This document shows positions 52,985 through 59,701 of a stretch of DNA of 59,701 bases, piece after piece. Position 1 is the first letter of the stretch. Every line of letters begins with the position of its first letter. Both the position numbers and the translations under genes were made by a program. The notes beneath the pieces were generated by a model that made no database searches, was not told where the DNA came from, and saw only the letters and a program-made list of their open reading frames with translations. This DNA is from an uncultured bacterium (GTDB lineage: Bacteria > Pseudomonadota > Gammaproteobacteria > Burkholderiales > Burkholderiaceae_C), in NCBI GenBank assembly GCA_903928495.1, contig CAIYQZ010000052.1, positions 1-59,701 of the forward strand, written 5' to 3'.

Positions 52985-55102
52985 ATGACGTTGACCTGGC
53001 CCAAACGCATCGGACGCCGGCTCGCGCTGGGGTTTGGAGCCCTCGTCACGTTGATGCTGCTGGCCCTGATGCAAGCCGCCGTGCCACTCAAATTGGTTGG
53101 GGAGGGCGCCGAGCGCTTTGCCACACAGGACATGCAGCGCCTGCTGCGCGTGCAAGCGCTGTCATTGCAAATTGAAGGTGTGGGTGTTTCATTCATTCGC
53201 CTTTTGAACGCGCCGCGCGACACACGTGTGGCTGAATATGCCGACGTGGACGCACAAAACCGGCGCATCGACGGCATCATTGACGCGCTGGGGAATGACC
53301 TGGCCGATGCGGAGCAGCAGGAAACCTTGCGGCGGTTGGTGGCATGCAGGGCCATTTATGCCGATGCTTTCATTGCCACCGTTGACGAAATTGAAGGTAA
53401 CAACGCGGAAGCAGCCGCTCGAGCCTTGGCTGAACAGGTCAACCCTGCACTCAAGGCCATGCTGGTGGAATCCAATGCCCTGTTGTCCCGAGAGCGGCAA
53501 CTGGTGGAAGACCAGTTGGCCAACGCCCAAAGCATGCTGGGCCGCATCGTTTGGATCATGGCCGGTGCATCGGCTTTGGTCGTGGCCCTTGCGGCCTGGC
53601 TGGGCTGGCGCACCACTCGCAGTGTGGTCAAGCCCTTGGCGAGGCTGGAAACCGGTGCCAAAGACATCGCAGCTGGCAATTACAGTCACCTGATCGACAC
53701 CACCGGCCTGCAGGAAGTTGATCGCGTGGGCGCAGCACTCAATACGATGGCTGACACCGTGGCCGAGCGCGAGCGACAGATCAGCCGATTGGCATTTGAG
53801 GACGCTCTCACTGGCCTGCCCAACCGGGCTGCCCTGCTCCAGCCGGACCAGACCACCACAGCCCACCGCAACACACTGGCCCTGCTTGACCTTGCGCGCC
53901 TGAAAGTGGTGAACGAGACACTGGGCTACCCCACAGGCGACAGCCTGATCAGCGCTCTGGCCGAGCGTACGAACACAGTAGTTAGGGGGGCAGCAGCAGA
54001 CGGGCTCATTTCCCCCGAACCGGTGTTGGCGCGCCTGGCAGGTGGCACATTCGCCATCTGGTTTGGCACGCTGAACCGACACAACACCCAAACCTTGCTC
54101 GAACAGCTTGAACGCGCCATCAGTGCCCCGGTGACCTGCGGTGGCCAACAAGTAGATATGAACCTGGTCGTGGGGTTTGCTGATTTGGGTGCATCGGGCA
54201 TGCCACAAACCGCCGAAACGCTGCTGCGCAATGCCGAAATAGCTCTGCACGCGGCCAAGCGCAGCGCACAAACACATGCCTGGTACAGCGAAGCCCAGGA
54301 AGCAGCCCGTGTTGGCCACCTGGGGTTGGTCACCGACCTGCGCGCTGCAGTGGCCGAAAGCCAACTGCAAATGTGGTTGCAACCCAAGTTCTCATTGAGC
54401 ACAGGTGAAGCCATCGGTGCCGAGGCGTTGGTGCGGTGGCAGCACCCCGTTCGTGGTTTCGTGTCACCCGCAGAATTTGTGCCGTTTGCCGAGCAAACAG
54501 GCCACATCACACTGGTGACGCAGTGGATGCTGCAGCAAGCCGTGGCCACGCTGGCCCGATGGGCCGCGCCCTACCCCCACTTGAGCATTGCGGTCAATGT
54601 CAGCACCCGCGACCTGCAAGACCCCGGCTTTGCCTTGCGCGTGAAAGACATGGTGAGCGCCAGTGGAATCAACCCCAAACGCCTGCGCCTTGAAATCACA
54701 GAAAGCGGACTGATGGAAGACACCCGTCAAAGCATTGCCCTGCTGCATGCGCTGAACGAGATCGGGCTGCCCTTGTCCATTGACGACTTTGGCACTGGTT
54801 ACTCGTCACTGGCCTACCTGCAGCAAATGCCTGTGACCGAGTTGAAGATTGACCGCAGCTTCATCGACAAGGTGGATGCCTCACCCGGCACCCAGCGGCT
54901 GGTGCAAGCCATGGTTGACATGGGCCATGGCTTGGGCCTGATGGTGACGGCCGAAGGCGTAGAGACCGAAGCCGAAAGGGCCACCATCACCAGCCTGGGT
55001 TGCGACGTGATGCAAGGCTACCTGGGCAGCCGCCCTCTTCACGGCAAGGCCTTGCAAGACTGGCTTGACCGTTTGCCGTCTTCGGACCCCCCGCAAGTCT
55101 GA
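52985..55102 (+). CDS. Membrane GGDEF-EAL protein with degenerate GGDEF
   Basis: A 705-residue c-di-GMP protein. Two membrane spans (about 15-35 and 185-208) bracket a helical periplasmic sensor; a HAMP domain follows (to ~255), then GGDEF (~265-420) and EAL (~440-690). The GGDEF motif reads AGGTF, so no cyclase activity is expected. The EAL domain is intact (GAEALVRW, IDDFGTGYSSLAYL, KIDRSF, AEGVETEAE), so it should be a phosphodiesterase. It starts 37 bp after nrsF and could be transcribed with it. Confidence 0.92.
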   Translation: MTLTWPKRIGRRLALGFGALVTLMLLALMQAAVPLKLVGEGAERFATQDMQRLLRVQALSLQIEGVGVSFIRLLNAPRDTRVAEYADVDAQNRRIDGIIDALGNDLADAEQQETLRRLVACRAIYADAFIATVDEIEGNNAEAAARALAEQVNPALKAMLVESNALLSRERQLVEDQLANAQSMLGRIVWIMAGASALVVALAAWLGWRTTRSVVKPLARLETGAKDIAAGNYSHLIDTTGLQEVDRVGAALNTMADTVAERERQISRLAFEDALTGLPNRAALLQPDQTTTAHRNTLALLDLARLKVVNETLGYPTGDSLISALAERTNTVVRGAAADGLISPEPVLARLAGGTFAIWFGTLNRHNTQTLLEQLERAISAPVTCGGQQVDMNLVVGFADLGASGMPQTAETLLRNAEIALHAAKRSAQTHAWYSEAQEAARVGHLGLVTDLRAAVAESQLQMWLQPKFSLSTGEAIGAEALVRWQHPVRGFVSPAEFVPFAEQTGHITLVTQWMLQQAVATLARWAAPYPHLSIAVNVSTRDLQDPGFALRVKDMVSASGINPKRLRLEITESGLMEDTRQSIALLHALNEIGLPLSIDDFGTGYSSLAYLQQMPVTELKIDRSFIDKVDASPGTQRLVQAMVDMGHGLGLMVTAEGVETEAERATITSLGCDVMQGYLGSRPLHGKALQDWLDRLPSSDPPQV

Positions 55103-55167
55103 GCCCGGCGCAAACAGGCTTGCCACCCGTGTCACAGCAAGCATTCTCAATTTTTTTCTGCGCAGTT

Positions 55168-55194
55168 GTAACCAACCGATGATCTGCCGCGAAC
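55168..55194 (+). promoter_or_regulatory. ECF (SigF-type) promoter of the DUF2282 precursor operon
   Basis: GTAACC (55168-55173), 16 bp, CGAAC (55190-55194), 80 bp before bufA1. Fourth copy of the same promoter in the locus. Confidence 0.87.
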
Positions 55195-55274
55195 TACCTG
55201 GTACTGCAACAACGTGAACCCCACGCCAGCAGTGCATTCAACCCTCTGCCACTTAGACACAACGGAGAATTTCC

Positions 55275-55544
55275 ATGAACAAGCGTTCCATGATTGCCCT
55301 GACCGCCGCCTCCCTGCTGACCATGGGCGTTGCTGCCCCTGCTATGGCCCAGGAAAAAGAAAAATGCTACGGCATTGCCAAAGCAGGCCAAAACGATTGC
55401 GCCAACCTGGCAGGCACCCATTCGTGCGCAGGCCAGTCCAAAAAAGACATGGACGTGGGTGAGTGGAAATTTGTACCCAAAGGCACCTGCAAACAAGCGG
55501 GTGGTCTGAGCGCTGACGAAGCCAAAATGAAAGCAAAAGGCTGA
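55275..55544 (+). CDS. bufA1: DUF2282 bufferin precursor BufA1
   Basis: An 89-residue exported precursor. The signal peptide is [18 protein letters not shown]. The core is [16 protein letters not shown], then [12 protein letters not shown] and FVPKGTC, with four cysteines, exactly the DUF2282 pattern. In Caulobacter this family is modified by BufB/BufC and buffers periplasmic copper. A good ribosome site (GGAG) precedes ATG. First gene of the rightward cluster. Confidence 0.92.
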   Translation: MNKRSMIALTAASLLTMGVAAPAMAQEKEKCYGIAKAGQNDCANLAGTHSCAGQSKKDMDVGEWKFVPKGTCKQAGGLSADEAKMKAKG

Positions 55545-55551
55545 AGCCCTT

Positions 55552-56157
55552 TTGCACACATCCGGTCACTGCTTGCGCCCCTGCGCCATGCCGCCACTCT
55601 GGGCACTGACCGTTGCGTTGGTGGTTGCCGTGTTGCAACCGCTTGCCATGGCAGCAGCGACCAAGCTGGTTCCGCCAGCCGTCGCTGCTGTAAATGTCGA
55701 TCAACCTCCGGTACCGGCATACCCCAGCTTGACCGGTCGAACCACATCGGGGCAAGACATCAGTCTTCAGGCCTTGCGAGGCCAGGTTGTTCTCGTTTTG
55801 GTGTGGTCCACCGACTGCCCGGTGTGCCTGAGCAAGATGCCCGAGCTGCGCGCCAACCTGGCTGGTTGGCACACGCAGGGTTTCAAGATCATCAGCATCA
55901 ACACCGATGCCCGACCCGACGCCTTGCGCAGCTGGGAATCGGCCCGCATGACCACCGTGCCTGCTGCTCAGCAATGGCCCTCGCTGTGGATGCACACGGC
56001 CGGTTTTGCCACCACTCTGCCGCTTGACGCGCCCAAAACTGCAGGTGCCGCACACCTGCCCGGCATCTATGTGCTGGACCGCGAAGGCAAACTGCGCCTG
56101 CACACCAAGGGACGTGTTCCTGCAGAGGTGTGGGACACCATTGCAGAACTGCTTTAA
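55552..56157 (+). CDS. TlpA-like periplasmic redoxin inserted in the bufferin operon
   Basis: A 201-residue thioredoxin-fold protein. The hydrophobic N-terminal segment (MPPLWALTVALVVAVLQPLAMA) is a signal or anchor. The active site is CPVC in VWSTDCPVCLSKMPEL, and GIYVLDREGKLRLHTKG is typical of TlpA/ResA. The first start is TTG (55552), 7 bp after bufA1; ATG at 55588 is an alternative. It may keep precursor cysteines reduced for the maturase. Redoxins are not part of the minimal bufferin operon. Confidence 0.85.
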   Translation: MHTSGHCLRPCAMPPLWALTVALVVAVLQPLAMAAATKLVPPAVAAVNVDQPPVPAYPSLTGRTTSGQDISLQALRGQVVLVLVWSTDCPVCLSKMPELRANLAGWHTQGFKIISINTDARPDALRSWESARMTTVPAAQQWPSLWMHTAGFATTLPLDAPKTAGAAHLPGIYVLDREGKLRLHTKGRVPAEVWDTIAELL

Positions 56158-56166
56158 GCCAGCCCC

Positions 56167-57153
56167 ATGCAAGCACCCTTCAAGCACCCAGCGCAAGCCA
56201 CTGTGCAACCGCCAACGCCCCTGCTGGCCGGTATTGGGTGGCGCCAACCCCACTACACACAGGTACTGGCAGAAAGCCCTGCCCTCGCGTTTCTTGAAGT
56301 GCACTCCGAGAACTTTTTTGCCCCCGGCGGTGCCGCGCTGGCGGTGCTGATGGCCGGGCGGCAGCACTACCCCATCAGCCTGCATGGCGTGGGTCTGTCG
56401 CTGGGGTCAGCCACCGAGCTGGACGACTGGCACCTGAACCAACTCGCCCGGCTGACCGAGCAGGTAGACCCCGTTCGTGTCAGCGACCACGCCAGCTTTG
56501 CCCGCAGCACCTGGCACAACGGCACCGACCTCGTGCCCGTGCATGCGGCCGATTTGCTGCCAGTGCCCTGGACGCACGAGGCGTTGACCGTGATGTGCAC
56601 CAACGTGCAGCGCGTACAAGACCGCCTGCGCCGCCCCATTGCCGTGGAAAACCTGTCGGCCTACCTGCAGTGGGCCCAGGCCGACTGGAGTGAACCCGCC
56701 TTTCTGGCAGAACTGTCTCGCCGCACCGGGTGCCAACTGCTGGTGGATGTGAACAACCTCATGGTCAACGCCCGCAACCGGCATTTGGCCAACCCAGCAG
56801 TCACGACCACAGCTCTGGTGGCCGACTGCTGCGAATGGATCAATGAACTCAACCACGCTCTCGGGCCAGCAACTGCGCCCGGAAGCTTGGGCCAACACCC
56901 AGCCATCGCGGAAATTCACCTGGCTGGACACACGCACGCCGGTGACATCGTCATTGACGACCACGGCAGCCAGGTGAGTGAGCCAGTGTGGACTGTGTAC
57001 GCCCATGCGCTGGCCACCTGGGGGGCCGTGCCCAGCCTGATCGAGTGGGACACCGACATTCCCGCCCTGAATGTGCTGCTGAGCGAAGCGCACCGCGCCG
57101 AGCAAATGGCACGACAGATGTTGCCCATTGAAGGCCCCCATGCACACGCTTGA
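56167..57153 (+). CDS. bufB: MNIO (DUF692) bufferin maturase BufB
   Basis: A 328-residue DUF692 oxygenase with a TIM-barrel fold and di/tri-iron site. Signature stretches are [52 protein letters not shown] and [10 protein letters not shown]. It should convert precursor cysteines to thiooxazoles with its BufC partner. It is 9 bp after the redoxin and overlaps bufC by 14 bp. Confidence 0.94.
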   Translation: MQAPFKHPAQATVQPPTPLLAGIGWRQPHYTQVLAESPALAFLEVHSENFFAPGGAALAVLMAGRQHYPISLHGVGLSLGSATELDDWHLNQLARLTEQVDPVRVSDHASFARSTWHNGTDLVPVHAADLLPVPWTHEALTVMCTNVQRVQDRLRRPIAVENLSAYLQWAQADWSEPAFLAELSRRTGCQLLVDVNNLMVNARNRHLANPAVTTTALVADCCEWINELNHALGPATAPGSLGQHPAIAEIHLAGHTHAGDIVIDDHGSQVSEPVWTVYAHALATWGAVPSLIEWDTDIPALNVLLSEAHRAEQMARQMLPIEGPHAHA

Positions 57154-57970
57154 AGCCCAGCAACAGGCACTGTTGCATGCCCTGCTGTCGCCCGGTGCCC
57201 AGGCCGTGGACGCCCCATTGCCTGACAGGCTGAAGCAGTTCATAGCAAACAATGCCTACCCAACAAACGGTAGAGGCCTGAATTGTTATCAATCCAATGC
57301 CCATGCAGTGGCAGAACGCGCGCTGAGCGCCGCGTACCCGGTGGTGACCGCCATCCTCAGCGACGAGAGCATGGCCCAGCTGGCCCGAGCGCTGTGGCAC
57401 AGCCACCCCCCACAGCGCGGTGACCTGGCCCATTGGGGCGACACGCTGGCCAGCTTCATGGCCAGCAGCCCGCAACTGGCAGCCCTGCCCTGGCTGTCAG
57501 GTGTGGCCCGTGTGGAATGGGCACTGCACCAGGCTGACGGTGCGCCCGATGCCGAGCCCGACTTGTCCAGCCTGGCCTTGCTGGTTGAAGAAGACCCTGA
57601 CCACCTCACTCTGTGTCTGGCCCCAGGTCTGCAGGTGTTGCACAGCAGGTTTGCCGTGGTGCCGGTGGTACTGGCGCACAAGCTGCCAACCGAAGATGAG
57701 CGCACGCACGCCATCGAGCAACTGGGTGATGTCTGGTGCCCAGAGCAGACCGAACATGCGCTGGTGTGGCGTGTGGGCCACCAGCCACCCATGACTCGCA
57801 CCGCCACCGAAGCCGAGGCCAGCCTCCTGGCTGCCCTGTTGGCTGGTCAGGCGCTGCTGCCAGCCATGGAGGGTTGCGATCTGGATTTTTCTGCGTGGTT
57901 GCCCCAAGCCTTGCAACAAGGCTTGGTGATTGGAGTGGGCCACGTCAATGACAAGCAATCCGCGCTGTGA
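57140..57970 (+). CDS. bufC: DUF2063 protein, bufferin maturase partner BufC
   Basis: A 276-residue protein. The N-terminal DUF2063 domain (about 5-95) has [12 protein letters not shown] and [21 protein letters not shown]; the rest is a less conserved C-terminal domain. In known systems the partner presents the precursor to the MNIO. ATG at 57140 is preferred to an upstream TTG at 57128. Confidence 0.9.
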   Translation: MHTLEAQQQALLHALLSPGAQAVDAPLPDRLKQFIANNAYPTNGRGLNCYQSNAHAVAERALSAAYPVVTAILSDESMAQLARALWHSHPPQRGDLAHWGDTLASFMASSPQLAALPWLSGVARVEWALHQADGAPDAEPDLSSLALLVEEDPDHLTLCLAPGLQVLHSRFAVVPVVLAHKLPTEDERTHAIEQLGDVWCPEQTEHALVWRVGHQPPMTRTATEAEASLLAALLAGQALLPAMEGCDLDFSAWLPQALQQGLVIGVGHVNDKQSAL

Positions 57971-57998
57971 ATCCGCAGCCGCATTACAGGACTGAACC

Positions 57999-59528
57999 AT
58001 GAAATTAGGACTCAAGCTGACCCTCGCCCCTGCACTGACCGCATTGGTCATGCTGGTGGTCGGGCAATTGGAATCGACCTTGATGTTTCAAGCTGCCGAC
58101 AAGTCGCTGGCGGGCTTTGCCAGCCAAAACGAGCAGTTCAAAACCATCAACGACGTTCAGGACCAATTGGCGGGCATTCACACCGATGTCTACCGAACCA
58201 TGGCAGGCATCTCGGCCATGGACGAGGCCAAGGTGGCGACCGTCCGCGCAGGTCTCGCACAACAGCTTGGAGGTGCCGAGCGGGTCATAGACATTTTGTC
58301 TACCGACGGACTCGACGCTGCGAGCCTGCAAAAGGCGCACGAACTCACCCAGCGGTACCAGAAGGACATCGATGCCGCCCTGTCTGCCGCCAAAACAACA
58401 CCGGATGCCGCCAGCGCCGCGTTGAAAGCCGCCGACGAAACCTTTGCGACCCTCAAACAGCACTATGTTGGTTTGGTCGCCAAGGTTGATGACTTTCATG
58501 CGGCCCAGTTCGAAGCCGGTCGCACACAGTCAGTGCGGCTTCACTGGCTGTTGTCGGTCGTCGCTCTGGCAGTCGCCCTGGCTGCCGTATGGGCCTCGTG
58601 GATGGCTATTCGGCGCGTCGTGGCCGAGTTGGCCCGGGCCAGTGCGCTGACACAGGAAGTGGCGAAGGGGAACCTGAATGTATCGGTGGCCACGCAGCGC
58701 GACGACGAGGTTGGCGACCTGTTGCGTGCCTTGAGCGCCATGCAAACTTCGTTGAACCGGGTGGTGAGCGACATTCGCGATGCTTCAGACCAGATTGCGG
58801 TGTCGGGCTCCCAAATCGCGTCGGGCACACAAGACCTGGCTGGCAGGACCGAGTCCGCAGCCAGCAGTCTGGAGGAAACGGCCAGCAGCATGGAGGAACT
58901 GACGGCCACCGTGCGCCAAAGTGCCGATGCCGCCGCACAAGCCAACCAGTTGGCCACCAGCGCCGCCGGTGTTGCAACCCGCGGGGGCGAAGTGGTGCAC
59001 AGAGTGGTCGCCACAATGGAAGACATCAACCAAAGCAGCCGCAAGATTGCCGACATCATTGGCGTGATAGACAGCATTGCCTTCCAAACCAACATCCTGG
59101 CGCTGAACGCTGCAGTGGAAGCAGCCCGGGCAGGGGAAGCAGGCCGAGGGTTCGCGGTGGTGGCCACCGAAGTGCGCAGCCTTGCGGGCCGGAGTGCCCA
59201 AGCAGCCAAAGAAATCAAGGACCTGATCAACGCCAGTGTTGAGAAAGTGCAGAGTGGTACCCAGCAAGTTCAAGACGCTGGCAACACGATGGGCGAGATC
59301 GTGGCCAGTGTGCAACGCGTGACCGACGTGATCGCTGAAATCACGTCTGCTGCGCGGGAGCAAAGCGAGGGCATCAGCCAGGTGAACGTGGCAGTGAATC
59401 AACTGGACCAGACAACCCAGCAAAACGCTGCGTTGGTGGAAGAGAGTTCAGCCGCAGCAACCAGCCTCAAAGACCAAGCCACCAGGCTGACGCAGGCGGT
59501 CAGCGTGTTCACTTCATCGGGCAGATAG
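57999..59528 (+). CDS. Methyl-accepting chemotaxis protein
   Basis: A 509-residue chemoreceptor. A short cytosolic start, a first span (about 10-25), a helical periplasmic ligand domain, a second span (about 175-205), a HAMP domain and a signalling domain follow. The hairpin tip is [30 protein letters not shown], with methylation helices on both sides. It lies 28 bp after bufC, close enough to share its transcript. The ligand is unknown; metal taxis is a guess from context. Confidence 0.93.
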   Translation: MKLGLKLTLAPALTALVMLVVGQLESTLMFQAADKSLAGFASQNEQFKTINDVQDQLAGIHTDVYRTMAGISAMDEAKVATVRAGLAQQLGGAERVIDILSTDGLDAASLQKAHELTQRYQKDIDAALSAAKTTPDAASAALKAADETFATLKQHYVGLVAKVDDFHAAQFEAGRTQSVRLHWLLSVVALAVALAAVWASWMAIRRVVAELARASALTQEVAKGNLNVSVATQRDDEVGDLLRALSAMQTSLNRVVSDIRDASDQIAVSGSQIASGTQDLAGRTESAASSLEETASSMEELTATVRQSADAAAQANQLATSAAGVATRGGEVVHRVVATMEDINQSSRKIADIIGVIDSIAFQTNILALNAAVEAARAGEAGRGFAVVATEVRSLAGRSAQAAKEIKDLINASVEKVQSGTQQVQDAGNTMGEIVASVQRVTDVIAEITSAAREQSEGISQVNVAVNQLDQTTQQNAALVEESSAAATSLKDQATRLTQAVSVFTSSGR

Positions 59529-59651
59529 CGCAGACGCCATTCCATTTGGCAGCCCTGCTGGTTTAGGGATGGTGTTCAAAACACGGTTGACGCTGGGCAC
59601 TGAGGCGAGAAATTCCACATGATGAAGAATTCGGTGCGTTTCGGGTCTCAG

Positions 59652-59672
59652 ACAAGGGCATTTCGCCCTTGT
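59652..59672. terminator. Weak hairpin downstream of the chemoreceptor
   Basis: ACAAGGGC and GCCCTTGT pair around five bases. No T-tract follows, so a terminator role is uncertain. The remaining 59529-59701 sequence shows no gene. Confidence 0.35.
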
Positions 59673-59701
59673 AGGGGGTCCCTTGGCAGACTGCAGACGC
59701 A

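Noticed and set aside
48955-58000. Methanobactin biosynthesis
   Set aside because: MNIO plus DUF2063 recalls MbnB/MbnC, but the precursors are long, exported and DUF2282 or CKG-repeat type, and no methanobactin transporter or sulfotransferase is present. Bufferin-type is the better match.
59529-59701. A gene or regulatory RNA at the right edge
   Set aside because: Only a short hairpin without a T-tract is visible and the window ends there.

Overview
The window looks like a chromosomal segment of a high-GC betaproteobacterium, most likely a Comamonadaceae-type facultative sulfur-oxidising autotroph of the Hydrogenophaga/Polaromonas/Rhodoferax kind. The basis is the gene content (a soxCDYZAXB cluster with flavocytochrome c, a Calvin-cycle operon in Cupriavidus-like order, a PHB oligomer hydrolase) and intergenic repeats familiar from that family. 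The species cannot be named from the sequence alone.

Region 1 (1-10.45 kb) is the right-hand part of an integrated element. It holds the C-terminal two thirds of a type I restriction subunit (hsdR) that runs in from the left. A leftward operon follows: an excisionase-like protein, a TOPRIM/RepA-type primase-helicase, a VRR-NUC nuclease and small unknown proteins. Next come a cluster with three antitoxin-like genes but only one toxin, and a tyrosine integrase. The element ends at a 3' fragment of tRNA-Thr(CGT) at about 10403-10451, which I read as the attachment site. The intact tRNA should lie left of the window.

Region 2 (10.7-25 kb) is ordinary chromosome: a chalcone-isomerase-like protein, UspA, a GST, a HAD phosphatase and ferrochelatase. 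It then has a leftward operon with a five-gene branched-chain-amino-acid-type ABC transporter, a 3-hydroxybutyrate oligomer hydrolase and an alpha/beta hydrolase. That operon has a near-perfect sigma-54 promoter and two upstream repeats that look like activator sites. The adjacent upstream gene encodes a PAS/AAA+/Fis sigma-54 activator.

Region 3 (25-34.7 kb) is thiosulfate and sulfide oxidation: an ArsR-type regulator and soxCD, soxYZ, soxAX, soxB leftward, with fccA-fccB and a c4-type cytochrome divergent. A stem-loop with a T-run follows each functional unit (CD, YZ, AX, B).

Region 4 (34.8-46 kb) is a nine-gene cbb operon in the order Y-E-F-P-T-Z-G-K-A, with cbbR divergent. It matches the Cupriavidus operon except that cbbL, cbbS and cbbX are absent, so RuBisCO must lie elsewhere. 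A sigma-54-promoted ammonium transporter follows cbbR.

Region 5 (47.4-59.7 kb) carries an FHA-EAL protein, SlyX, and the most interesting locus. An ECF sigma factor/anti-sigma pair (SigF/NrsF type) sits between two bufferin-type RiPP clusters. Cluster 1 (leftward) is doxX, a Cys-rich precursor, and a fused MNIO(DUF692)-DUF2063 protein. Cluster 2 (rightward) is a DUF2282 precursor, a TlpA-like redoxin, a separate MNIO and a separate DUF2063 partner, followed 28 bp later by a chemoreceptor. A GGDEF-EAL protein lies between nrsF and cluster 2. I find four promoters of identical layout (GTAACC, 16 bp, CGAAC/T) in front of sigF, doxX, the cluster 1 precursor and the cluster 2 precursor. The locus therefore looks like a compact self-contained metal-stress regulon.
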